Positions 9,494-17,602 of a DNA stretch of 20,745 bases are shown piece by piece (positions within the stretch are counted from its first letter, which is position 1; each line of letters opens with the position of its first letter). Below the pieces are notes generated by a model. That model saw only the letters and a list, made by a program, of their open reading frames with translations, made no database searches and was not told the origin of the DNA. The DNA is from Jimgerdemannia flammicorona (taxonomy: Eukaryota; Mucoromycota; Endogonomycetes; Endogonales; Endogonaceae), in contig RBNI01001821.1 of the NCBI GenBank assembly GCA_003990745.1, forward strand, positions 1-20,745, read 5' to 3'. A program made the position numbers and the translations under genes.

Positions 9494-9607
9494 CAGTTTC
9501 CACAGCAATGGTTGCTGGTTACTATACTGGGTGTTCATATCATCTGGCTAATTGTTCACATCATCTGGCTAAGGTATAATTCAGGTGGTACATCCTGGTT
9601 CATCACA

Positions 9608-9624
9608 TCAGCCCCCACTAAAGG
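9608..9624 (-). other. Polypurine tract region of the gypsy element
   Basis: Read on the minus strand, CCTTTAGTGGGGGCTGA directly precedes the 3' LTR, where plus-strand DNA synthesis should be primed. The G-run fits a polypurine tract, although the T and C interruptions make it imperfect. Confidence 0.5.
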
Positions 9625-9647
9625 ATGGTCTGTCCCCAGACTATCTT

Positions 9648-10163
9648 TTAGTCATCATCCCAGTGTGGGTAAGCATCTTCTGCATCAATACCTGTTCCAT
9701 CATCTTCGTCATCTGTACCATAGTCACTCCATTCCAAGGGTTCCTCTTCTTCTTCTGGGAATAAGATCTCAACAGCATTGACAATGCTCAGGTAGGTGGC
9801 TAGGTTCATTCCTCATGTATCATACCAGGAGAATTGTGCTTGCATTAGAGCTGCAGGGTTTCGCTTATAAAGGGTGTAGAGCCTATCGGCAGCAGTAACA
9901 TCTCTTCTTGATAGTCCTGTGGTATTTCTGATATATGTTTGTTCTGGGACTGGGAGGTTCTGCAATTGTTCTCCAATTGCATAGTAGGCCTGAAGTTGAT
10001 GGACCTATAGCAATTGTCTGGCCAGGACAAGATTCTCTTGATGAATCAGAATCTTCTGGAGAGTGTTCCCATTGACTTCTCGGAATTGGGGTAGGGGAAC
10101 TGGCAGTGATTGAAATGAGCTGAGGATAAGAGTCTGAAGGTAGTTGTCAACTCTCTGATTCAT
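9648..10163 (-). pseudogene. ORF3: acidic 171-codon ORF between integrase and 3' LTR, unknown function
   Basis: From ATG 10163-10161 the frame reads to TAA 9650-9648 with only two internal stops: TAG at codon 53 (10007-10005) and TGA at codon 117 (9815-9813). The start overlaps the last 17 bases of the integrase frame and lies in another frame. Residues 1-110 are rich in Leu and Gln and probably helical (MNQRVDNYLQTLILSS start). The last 40 are strongly acidic (PEEEEEPLEW, then SDYGTDDEDDG) and end in WDDD. I recognise no family: no signal peptide, membrane segment, zinc motif or chromodomain is visible. It is not an env-like gene by any feature I can see. The acidic tail and coherent composition argue for a once-used gene, possibly expressed by reinitiation or a spliced RNA. 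Confidence 0.6.
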
Positions 10164-11226
10164 GATATGGGGAAAGATATATCTTGAGGTGATTGATGTG
10201 TACTGGTGTTCTGAGGGTCTATCTATCCATGCTTCTTAAATAGATGCTGGTTCCTCTGATATTGTGTACAAGATAAGGTCCTTCCCATTGCAGTTCTAGT
10301 TTGGCAGCAAAGTTTGTCTCAATCATGCTTCTCCAAACTAGGACTTGATCTCCAATCTTGATCTCCTGATCCTTCTGTTTTTGGTTGTAGTACTTCTTTT
10401 GTCTTTCCTGGGCTTTGATAATCTGTCCTTGGGCTTGATTTCGTAACTGTTCTGCCTTCTTGAGGAGGTCTCCAAGATTCTCATGGTCAGTAGTTCTGGT
10501 TCTCTGGGCAAACATCATTTTGAATGGCTTTTGTTTGGTAGATGTGGCAGGTATGTTCCGAATTTCCCATAAGATCTCAGGTAAGCAGAGGTCCCAATTG
10601 GTAGGATTGACTCGAACAAGTCCTTTCTTGATGGTTTGGTTCATTCTCTCTGTCATGCCATTGGTCTGGGGGTGGTATGATGTGGTCCTTTTGAGGTGGA
10701 TCTTGTGAATTCAGGCATAACTTGTGATTATGTTATTGATGAATTCTGTGCCTCGATCAGAAATGAGTTCTTCTGGGGGTCTATATCTGAGTGTGATTCC
10801 ATGAAGGAGGCCTACAATGGTTAAGGTGTCTGCGATTTCCATTGGGAAAGCCTTGGGCCACTTGGTCAGATGTTTCACAAATACAAGGATGTATTTGCTT
10901 CTTCTTGGTGTAACTGGTAGAGGTCCAATTACATCTACTCTCCATCTCTGAAAGATGTAAGTGGGTGGGGAAATCGGTTGCAAAGGGGCTTGATAGTTCT
11001 TCTTTCCTTGGTACTTCTGGCAAGTGTTACATTTCTGGATGATGTCTCGGACTTGAATTCTGAGGTGAGGCCAAGGTTGATATAGTTTTCGAATCTTGTC
11101 TTCTGTGCTTGTCTGTCCTTGATGGGCTTTCTGATGTTCTTTTCGGATGAGATCTTCTTGTACCTTGATGGTCTGAGAAGCTTCCTTTAGGGTGTAGTTC
11201 CTTGGGACACCCTTCTTCTGGTTCAT
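10147..11226 (-). pseudogene. Gypsy integrase (HHCC zinc domain, DD35E core, GPY module)
   Basis: This domain inserts the cDNA into the genome. From ATG 11226: HHCC zinc finger with His31, His35, Cys66, Cys69; core Asp98 in RWRVDVIGPLP, Asp157 in SDRGTEF, Glu193 in NGMTERMN, so the last spacing is exactly 35; then a GPY-type C-terminal module (WEGPYLVHNI). It ends near HINHLKIYLSPY with TGA at 10149-10147. Stops are TGA between codons 171 and 173 (start of the 10713 region) and TAG after MDR (about 10210). No chromodomain follows. The frame is -1 relative to RNase H, and the ATG overlaps the RNase H stop as AATGA. The AATGA may itself come from AACGA by CpG decay, so the start is not secure. 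Confidence 0.9.
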
Positions 11227-12707
11227 TGAGGCTGGCAGAAAAGTACATCAACATTGTTGTGAGCTTTCCCTGCTTTGTGGATGATGGTGATTTTGTAATC
11301 CTGAAGGATAAGGATCCAACGGACTAGGATTCCTGTGGGTTCCTTGCAGTTGAATAACCATTTGAGGGCTGCAAGGTCTGTGATCAGGGTGAACCTTTTT
11401 CCAATGAGGTAATGCTTGAATAGGGTGACCACCCATATGACTGCAAGGTATTCCAATTTGGTGCTACCATAGTTCATCTGCTGCTGATTGGTAGCTCTGC
11501 TTGCATAAGCTATCACATAGTGCTGTTGATCAGGTCCTTCCTGGGCTAGAACTGCTCTGAGGCCATCTTTAGAAGCATCTGTATACAAGATGAATGGCTT
11601 CTATAGATTGGGGCGCACAAGGATTAGTGCTGTAGTCATGTAATTTTTGAGTTCCTTGAAGGCTTTTCCTTGTGATTCTGTCCATTTGAATGGTACTTCT
11701 TTCTTGAGAAGGATTTGGATTGAGGCAGCGATTTGAGCAAAGTTCTTGATAAACCTTCTGTAGTAGGATACTAGCATCAGAAATGATAGTGTCTCCTTTG
11801 GGGTCTTGGGTACTGGCCAATTGTTGATCTTCTCAGTTTTCTTTGGGTCTGCATGGGTTCCTTCTTTTGAGACTATGAATCAAAGGAATTTGAGTTTCTG
11901 TTTCCTGAAGTAACATTTCTTTGCATTTAGTCTCAAGTGGTTTTTGCAGGTGAGCTTGAAGAATTCCTCTAAGTGGTGTAGGTGGTCTTTGAAATTTGCT
12001 GAATAGATGTTGGAATCATCCATATATACAATCAGACAGTAGTGAATCAAAGGGGCATAGACTGAATTCATCATCCTCTGGAAGGTGGGGGGTGCATTGC
12101 AGAGTCCAAAGGGCATTCGGAGGTACTCAAACAGTTTTCCTAGAGCAAGGAAGGCTGTCTTTTGAATGTCCTTGGGGTCCATGGGGATCTCGTGGAATCC
12201 TGTGAAGAGGTCCATACTGCTGAAGTATCTGGTATCTTGTAACTGGTCCAAAAGGTCATTGATTCTGGGCAAAGGATAGGCATCTTTTTCAGTGACTGAA
12301 TTGAGTTTTCTGTAATCCACACAGAGTCTCCATCCTCCTTTCTTGGGTACAATAAGTATAGGACTGACCCAGGGGCTGGTAGAGGGTCGGATGACTCCAT
12401 TGTCTAAGAGTTCTTAGATGTGCTCCTTTTCGAATGTTTTCAAGTGATGGGGTATTCTATAGGGTTTCTGCCAGATGGGTGTTGCACTTCCTATATTTAT
12501 GCTGTGGTGATATGATGGATTGTATGGCAGGTTGCCATAATCGGTGGTGAAGATATCTTGATATTTGTTGAGAAGTTCTACTAGTTGTTGCTGTTGTTGA
12601 GGTGTCAATTCTTCTCCAATGTTTGTGGAAGGCTTCACTGTCTCCTGGGTCGCAGAGGGGCCTTTCCTTTCTTCTGGGACCTTTTGCCATTTCCCAATAG
12701 GTTTAGT
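11223..12707 (-). pseudogene. Gypsy reverse transcriptase and RNase H
   Basis: RT copies the element RNA into DNA and RNase H removes the RNA. The frame is open after TGA 12710-12708. Pre-RT text is followed by HHLKTFEKEHI, stop, then ELLDNGVIRPSTSPW, VDYRKLNSVT, SSMDLFTGFHEI (first catalytic Asp), the MPFGLCNAPPTFQ block and YMDD at 12026-12015. RNase H follows with Asp at codon 4 of the segment beginning at 11588 (YTDAS), then Glu46, Asp71 and Asp114, all in place, and Gly changed to Arg in DGLRAVLAQ. Internal stops: TAA 12416-12414, TGA near 11880, TAG near 11600. It ends LFCQPQ-TGA, where LSRQP is usual. The frame is -1 relative to the dUTPase frame. Confidence 0.93.
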
Positions 12708-13678
12708 TCATAAACTTCCCTATGAGTTCGGTTGAGAAAGGGTACCAGATGTCCTATGATGGTTCCTTTTGGCAGGATGATGGTCTCCCAGCTTTGGTTA
12801 GTTCCTTGGGAATGTACTGGATTCATCTTGTCAGAGAATGTGTGTCCCTCTATGTCCAGGTGTGGGATGTCTTCCCTGGGTTCAAAGAAGAGGTTTCTGG
12901 GGTCAGGTGGTGCAAAGATTTCGAAGGTAGTTTGTTCTCTGGGCTCCAGGATGAGATTCTTGTGCAGTCTGACTGGTTGCTGGTATACTTGTTGGGGAAC
13001 ATTCCTCTTGAGGTGGTTGACTTGAAGGAGATATACCTCCTTCCTGTCTGAACTTCCAAATCCCTTTGCTTGTCTTGTTCCTTCAGTTAGTTCGGAGACT
13101 TCCTGTAACTGTGGGGTCTTGACCTTCATGAAGACTGCCTGGGCAATCTTCTGTCCTCTAATAATTCAGTGCTATTCTGCACTGCTGTTGTGTAGGATAA
13201 CCTTGATTTCACCTGTATATCCAGGGTCAATAGTTCCTCCTTCTATAGTTATCCCTTGTCTGGCAAGTCCAGACCTTGAGGTCAGTTGAATATAAGCTCC
13301 TTGGGGTGGCTGCATGGCTAGTCCAGTTCTGACCATGAAGGTTTTTCCAGGCTTGATAGATTCATCCTCCAGGCTGTGAAGATCATATCCTACATCTTCT
13401 GGATGGACTTTGGTCAGGGGTTTGGCTTTTGGGTGCAGCAGGATATACTGGGCAATATCCTTGCTGAGTTCAGGCTTTCCTAGGGCTGAAGCTCCACTAG
13501 CAGAGAGCCTCCAAGCTCTGAGGTTGAGGTGTGGCCATCTGGCTCCAGTAGAAGGGTCTTGGAGGTAATTAATTCCCCTTCTTCCTGTAGGGTCTAGGGC
13601 TTCCATGAAGTTAGCAGCATCTTCTGCCCATCCCTGGCGGGTAGCATGTCTGATGAGAGCTAGGATATCTTCTCCCAA
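12635..13678 (-). pseudogene. dUTPase domain plus beta-rich pre-RT domain of the gypsy polyprotein
   Basis: dUTPase hydrolyses dUTP to dUMP and pyrophosphate, limiting uracil incorporation into DNA. All five motifs of the trimeric family occur in order: VGYDLHS (from 13393), SRSGLARQGI (about 13276), GGTIDPGYTGEIKV (13240-13199), RGQKIAQAVF (from 13159) and GTRQAKGFGSS (about 13081-13049). A ~95-residue N-terminal extension precedes motif 1. TAG (13174-13172) and, two codons on, TGA lie between motifs 3 and 4. The frame is the same as Gag and protease. After motif 5 a ~130-residue segment (VRLHKNLILEPREQ..., ILPKGTIIGHLVPF) resembles the beta-rich region usually found just before RT in Ty3/gypsy Pol. 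The frame ends at 12635 after the candidate slip site. Confidence 0.92.
12689..12695 (-). promoter_or_regulatory. Candidate -1 ribosomal frameshift site GGGAAAT
   Basis: On the minus strand the heptamer reads G GGA AAT in the dUTPase frame, the X-XXY-YYZ phase needed for -1 slippage. After slipping, reading continues GGG AAA TGG CAA in the RT frame. It lies inside the only 70-odd bases where both frames are open (RT-frame TGA 12710-12708 upstream; dUTPase-frame TGA at 12635-12637 downstream). I could not see a strong downstream stem by eye. Confidence 0.5.
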
Positions 13679-14635
13679 ATCATAGATCTTGAGGATTTTT
13701 CTTCCTGGCTTCTTGGTCTGGCTTTTTTGAATCTGGCTTTTTCAGATCTGGCTTCGGTCATCTCCTTTCTTCAAAGTATGCACTGCAACATCATGGCTGA
13801 GATGAATCTTCTGATGTCTCCAGTCTTGGCAGTCAGGGTGTTTCCCATGGTTGCAATATCCCATTGCTCAAAAATGGTATTCCTGGCTATTTATCTCTTG
13901 CTGTCTTAGAAACCAATACCCATCTTGATCATAGGTTGGTGGAAGGGTAGACAAGGGGTATATCTCTGTTCAGGTGAAAAAGCCTTGTCCCCTAAATCGA
14001 CTTTGTAATCTTGTAGTGACTTCTTGGAAGGTAGTAGACTGTGCAAGAGTAGTTGGGGGTTCTGGTCTCTGGGGTCTCTGTCTTTCTTATTGGTCCAACA
14101 GATGACACTGATAGCAGTAGTCTCGGGGAGAGTAGAAGACCATTTGGTGTGGACATCTTCCTAGCTGAAAAGCTTTCTCTTGGTGGGTTTCTTTCTTGGG
14201 AATAATGGTGATTGTACTGGGTCCTTCTTCTATATTCCAGGGGTCATTGTCTTCAGGTGGTGTCCAGCAAGGATTGTCCCAGGGGATGAGTTTGGGGACC
14301 ACTTCTTCATTGGGTACTTCTTGTTCAGGAACTTCTTGGTCAGAAGTTTCTTCTTCCTCGGATGATTCTTGACCCCAAATCGCTTATACTTCTGCAGCTT
14401 TGGTTGCAGGTATTTCTGGAACATGTCTGCATTTCTTCTTCTTTCTTCTGCACTCTGGGCAGGCTGTGCCAGGCGATTTCCTTGTTCCCATAATCTTGGA
14501 GGAGTGCTCGGGACACCTATGTCTCTTGAGGCATATAGGGCATCCTTTGATTTCTCCTGCAATGGCTCCAATGGTGATAGGGATGGTATTCTTGGCCCAC
14601 ACAATATCTTCTGGTCTGTCATCCACCAGGTTAAT
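13679..14635 (-). pseudogene. Cys/His-rich module between protease and dUTPase, unknown function
   Basis: About 318 codons in the Gag-protease-dUTPase frame, with six stops (TGA 14635, then TAA near 14386, TAA near 14086, and three TGA). Four Cys/His clusters stand out: CPIC...CPEH (14542-14506), CPEC..KKKKCRH (14461-14423), CPH...YCYQCH (14155-14102) and YCNHGKHPDC followed by spaced His residues (about 13858-13790). Between them are acidic stretches (SSEEEETSDQEVPEQEV) and Pro-rich text. The pattern suggests zinc binding, perhaps of nucleic acid, but no known finger family matches as I read it. In betaretroviruses and gypsy elements protease normally lies close to dUTPase or RT, so a block this size is unexpected. 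Confidence 0.6.
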
Positions 14636-15445
14636 TCAGGGATTGAGTCTGGGATCATTTCCATCTTCAGATTCTTCCTCTTCTTCTGTAGTGGATTCTT
14701 CACTACTGGCATACTCTTCTTGAATGATGACCTTCTTCTTCTTCTTTGATTGTTCATAGCTGGTCACCTTAACTCTGTACTTCTTGCCTCGGTAGTCAAA
14801 CTTGAGTACTTGTTGACCGATATCAACAACTGTATTCATTTCCTTCATCCAGTTGGTGCCAAGGATCATGTCATAGGTGACAGCTTCTATGATAACAGCT
14901 TTGGGAATAGAGAACTGGATGTGTCCCAGAGAAATAGTGATGTTTCGTACTTCTCCAAGAGGTTGAGTTCGGGCTCCATCTGCTACTATGATGCTGAGAT
15001 TGGATGGTCCATCAATGGGCCATTGGAGGATGTCCAAGAATCGTTTGGTGATGACACAGACAGCTGCTCCTGTGTCTATAAGGATTTTCGCTTTTTGTCC
15101 TCCAATATCTCCATGTAAGTAGGTGCTGACATGTCTCTTGGCTGCTTGGACAGAGATGGAAGCTGGTTCTTGCTGTGGGATTGGGACTTGGCCAGTGCTA
15201 GACCTTGTTGTTCTCAGCAATTTGTTCCAAACTCTAGCTGATATCAGTTGCAGGAACTGCAGGAGAGGGACTTCCATCTTGGCTTCTTGAATCTTCTGCC
15301 AGGCTTTATTGTAAATATCTCTAGGCATGGTCTTCGGCATGTACTTCTTCTTGGGTTTCGGAGCAACAGGTTTCCATTCTTCTTGTTCCATTTCTTCATC
15401 TTCTGGTGGCAACTTGTTTGTTTTGGGCACAAATGGTGAGGGAGT
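14636..15445 (-). pseudogene. Gypsy aspartic protease with flanking linkers
   Basis: The retropepsin-like protease would process the polyprotein. It is open for 264 codons between stops. The catalytic triplet lies in LIDTGAAVCVI (DTG at 15076-15068) and the second conserved block is MILGTNWM (about 14870). Upstream is a Lys/Pro-rich linker (PKPKKKYMPKT); downstream a run of Lys (SKKKKKV) and an acidic tail (ESTTEEEEESED). The segment continues the Gag frame after TGA at 15448-15446, so it would have been made as a Gag-protease fusion. Confidence 0.9.
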
Positions 15446-15514
15446 TCAGGGGGGTGTATCTTCCTGTTCTTCCTCATGCTCTTTATCTTCTTCCTGAATC
15501 ATTCTTCTGCTGAT

Positions 15515-15556
15515 ATTTCTGGATGGCCTTCCCACAGGTCTCTTCCTTTTCTCTGC
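15515..15556 (-). other. AT-hook-like motif between zinc knuckle and protease
   Basis: In the Gag frame this reads EKRKRPVGRPSRN, with GRP core at 15532-15524 flanked by basic residues, matching the AT-hook pattern (basic-x-G-R-P) that binds the minor groove of AT-rich DNA. It is followed by further basic residues (SRRM). Short motifs of this kind can occur by chance. Confidence 0.5.
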
Positions 15557-16948
15557 TGGGTAGACTGTTTTTTGGGTGCTAACCTTAGTGGAGTACAAGT
15601 CTAGATCACTGTAGTCTTTACTGTTGCTTGCTTCTTCGAAATCTTCAACAGGATGGGCTTCAGTCTTCTTGTGCTGAGTGTCATTCCTTCGGTTCAGTGG
15701 TTCTGAGTCCCTTCAGTCACTTCTTTTGTTGTCACATTCAGTGGTATACTGTCTGAATTATCCACAGTGGAAGCATTGGACTTGGGCTCTGTCTCAGGCA
15801 GGGTACCTTCTTTCTTCTTGCTGGTAATTCCTGTTATCTCTTGGTGGGTAACCTTGGCTCCTCTGTGATGGGTATGCTCTGTTGTCCTGGTAGCTCAGAT
15901 TTTTACATGTGGTGAGTTTTTCAATCTGTTCAACCAATCAGTCCAACTTGGAGCTAAGGTCTTGGATTTCACTTCTATTCTTCTTTCCCTCTTTGGCTGG
16001 CCTTCTTTCTTCAGATCTTTCTTATCCTTGAAGGAGTCCTTGTATGGCTTTGATCAGGATGTCTTCCTTCTCTTCTTTTCTGTCATGATCACTCCAGGTA
16101 GTTCCTTGTCTGACATCAAAGTATCCTTGGGCTGCATCTACTTGTTCCTCAGATCTTCTGATGCCTAGGGTGTGGACATGCTGAGCAATATTTGGGAGAA
16201 TTCCATTCATGAAGGTCATTGGACCTATGATATCTTGGTTGGTGGCATTGAACCTGGCAGAATGCATTCTCTTCTGGATTCTTGTAAAGAAGGCTCTGGG
16301 TAATTCTCCAAGATTCATCTTCATCCCCATGATGGATTCCTGAGCTTTGTGGTGGGTTTCATTTCCTGCATACTTTTCAATGAGCCAATGGACCATGGTC
16401 TGATATTCTAGCTCGTCGAACATTGTTGCTTGTATCTGTCTTGCTAGTTCTGAATCTCGGTTGTTTGCTGTTCGATGGAAAATTCCTCTGGCTGGTTCTC
16501 TGAGCTGGGCTTTGTAAATAGTGATTTTTCTTTCATCTGAGAGGTTTCTCAAAGCTGCAATTCCTTCAATTCCATCAAGGAATTCTCTGGGGTCTTCCTC
16601 TGGGTATCCTGCAAAGGTTGGTAATGAAGTGGCCATTTCTTCGTCACTTTCTTCTGATTCTGGTTCAGGTTCGGATTCGGATTCTGATTCACTTTCTGAG
16701 CTTTCACTGGAGATGGGGGTGCTTGAGTATCCTGAGGATGGTGTTCTGGTCCTTGGGCAGAGTAGAATAGGCCTAGGTAATCTTGTAGGGGCTACTTCTG
16801 GTTCTTCAAGAGGTTGTGGTAGGGGTTCTATTGGTGAGATTGGTGGGGCTGGGGAGGGTTGTCTGGCTGTAAAGTGTTTGGTTCATGTGATAAGATCTTC
16901 TAGTTCTTGTGCAAGTTCTCCAAAATCTCTAGCAGAGCTGTCTGTATT

Positions 16949-16984
16949 GTCTGGTTGATCTGGTTGATCTGGTTGGTCTGGTTG
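16949..16984 (-). repeat. Four 9-bp tandem repeats encoding Gln-Pro-Asp
   Basis: Four consecutive units, GTCTGGTTG / ATCTGGTTG on the plus strand, encode (QPD)4 in the N-terminal part of Gag. Only the first base of each unit varies. Confidence 0.9.
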
Positions 16985-17176
16985 GGGATTTCGGACTGTA
17001 CTGCCTTCTGGTTCTGGTTGAGATCCTTCTGATGCTGGGTAGTTGGCAAGTCTTGATGTAATTACTTCTCTTCCTGTCCAAATGCTGGTAATAACTGGTT
17101 CTCCTGTAGTAGCAGAGATTGGTGTTGGGTCAAATATATCTAGTTTGACTATAGGTTCTTGTGAGCTGAAAAGTTA

Positions 17177-17212
17177 TGTTGATTTTGAAATCTTCCCAGT
17201 TGAGCCCCCTAA
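17177..17212 (-). other. Post-LTR leader of the gypsy element; no clear tRNA primer site
   Basis: The leader begins TTAGGGGGCTCAACTGGGAAG directly after the LTR on the minus strand. I find no match to the 3' end of a usual primer tRNA (a TGG start next to the LTR is absent). GGGGGCTCAA also occurs inside U5 (complement at 8184-8193), and TTGAGCC at 17200-17206 can pair with GGCTCAA at 17224-17230 across the LTR junction. Confidence 0.4.
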
Positions 17213-17452
17213 TGTAATGTGCCGGCTCAATAGAGGCAAATTACAAGGTTGGGGGTTGATGTAGTTTGGCTTGAGCCCCCAGTTACTTTGTCAAAAAGTA
17301 ACAAAATGTTCTAAGATTTCCTGAGGTCTTTGGTGTTTAGTGGTATAATAGTCAAGATCTGGATACTGTGTGAGCAGTTTTCTTTTTGGGACAGGTTCTT
17401 GGGTGTAGTGGCGATTTGTGTCTGTGTGTGGACGGATTTCCTTGGAATTCAT

Positions 17453-17602
17453 ATAGTGTGACGATCTTATATGTGATGGTCTGGCAATTTAGCAGTTCTC
17501 CTTCTTGGGCAGTGGGCGATTTCTGTGTAGCGCGATGATCTTATATGTGATGGTCTGACAATTTAGCAGTTCTCCTTCTTGGGCGGCAGGCGATTTCTGT
17601 GT
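17453..17602. repeat. Tandem duplication of a 74-bp unit, right LTR only
   Basis: GATCTTATATGTGATGGTCT starts at 17463 and again at 17537, a period of 74. The left LTR has one unit at about 8388-8470. Confidence 0.88.

Larger units (their letters stand above)
8126..9607 (-). repeat. Left LTR of the gypsy element (3' LTR in element orientation)
   Basis: The LTR runs TGTAACGTGCC...TTCATCACA with TGT/ACA ends and aligns over its whole length with 17213-18662. It carries two tandem copies of an ~85-bp unit (about 8713-8888) where the other LTR has one, and one copy of a 74-bp unit that is doubled in the other. Its 9-bp CAGATAACT-type repeats are near 8595-8625. The ORFs that can be read here are not conserved as coding sequence between the LTRs. 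Confidence 0.93.
15446..17173 (-). pseudogene. Gypsy Gag: acidic N-terminus, capsid-like core, zinc knuckle, AT-hook-like motif
   Basis: The structural protein that packages element RNA. The frame is open from 17173, after TAA 17176-17174; no in-frame ATG is seen before 16636, so the original start is lost or lies at a changed codon. The N-terminal 180 residues are rich in Pro, Glu, Gln and Ser, with a (QPD)4 repeat and a Ser/Glu run (SESESESEPEPESEESDEE). From MATSLPTFAGYPEEDPREF (16636) to about 16022 lies a helical core like retrotransposon Gag/capsid. Near 15745 is one zinc knuckle, CFHCG...C, with CX2CX4-X-X4C spacing but Gln where His is expected and a stop inside. Stops: TGA 16885, TAA 16021 and five further (four TGA, one TAA) to 15446. 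Confidence 0.82.

Noticed and set aside
8224..9781. Several ORFs of 60-124 codons inside the left LTR, such as 8964-9311 and 9407-9781 on the plus strand
   Set aside because: They are not kept open in the other LTR, they have no recognisable composition, and the LTR alignment explains the DNA.
9648..10163. ORF3 as an env-like gene or a chromodomain
   Set aside because: No signal peptide, membrane segment or cleavage site is visible, and no aromatic-cage pattern of a chromodomain is present; the C-terminus is simply acidic.
12722..15439. Plus-strand ORFs opposite the gypsy coding region (for example 12722-13051, 14369-14749)
   Set aside because: They are mirror readings of the protease to RT domains on the minus strand, which carry clear catalytic motifs.
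9648..17173. Stop codons explained by an alternative genetic code or by introns
   Set aside because: TAA, TAG and TGA all occur in frame, no GT...AG pairs bracket them consistently, and the codons mostly sit one C-to-T or G-to-A step from expected residues.
17177..17230. Tf1-type self-priming of the gypsy element
   Set aside because: The repeated GGGGGCTCAA in leader and U5 is in the same orientation, and the pairing partner lies at the U5 end and not at the expected RNA 5' end, so the Tf1 geometry is not met.
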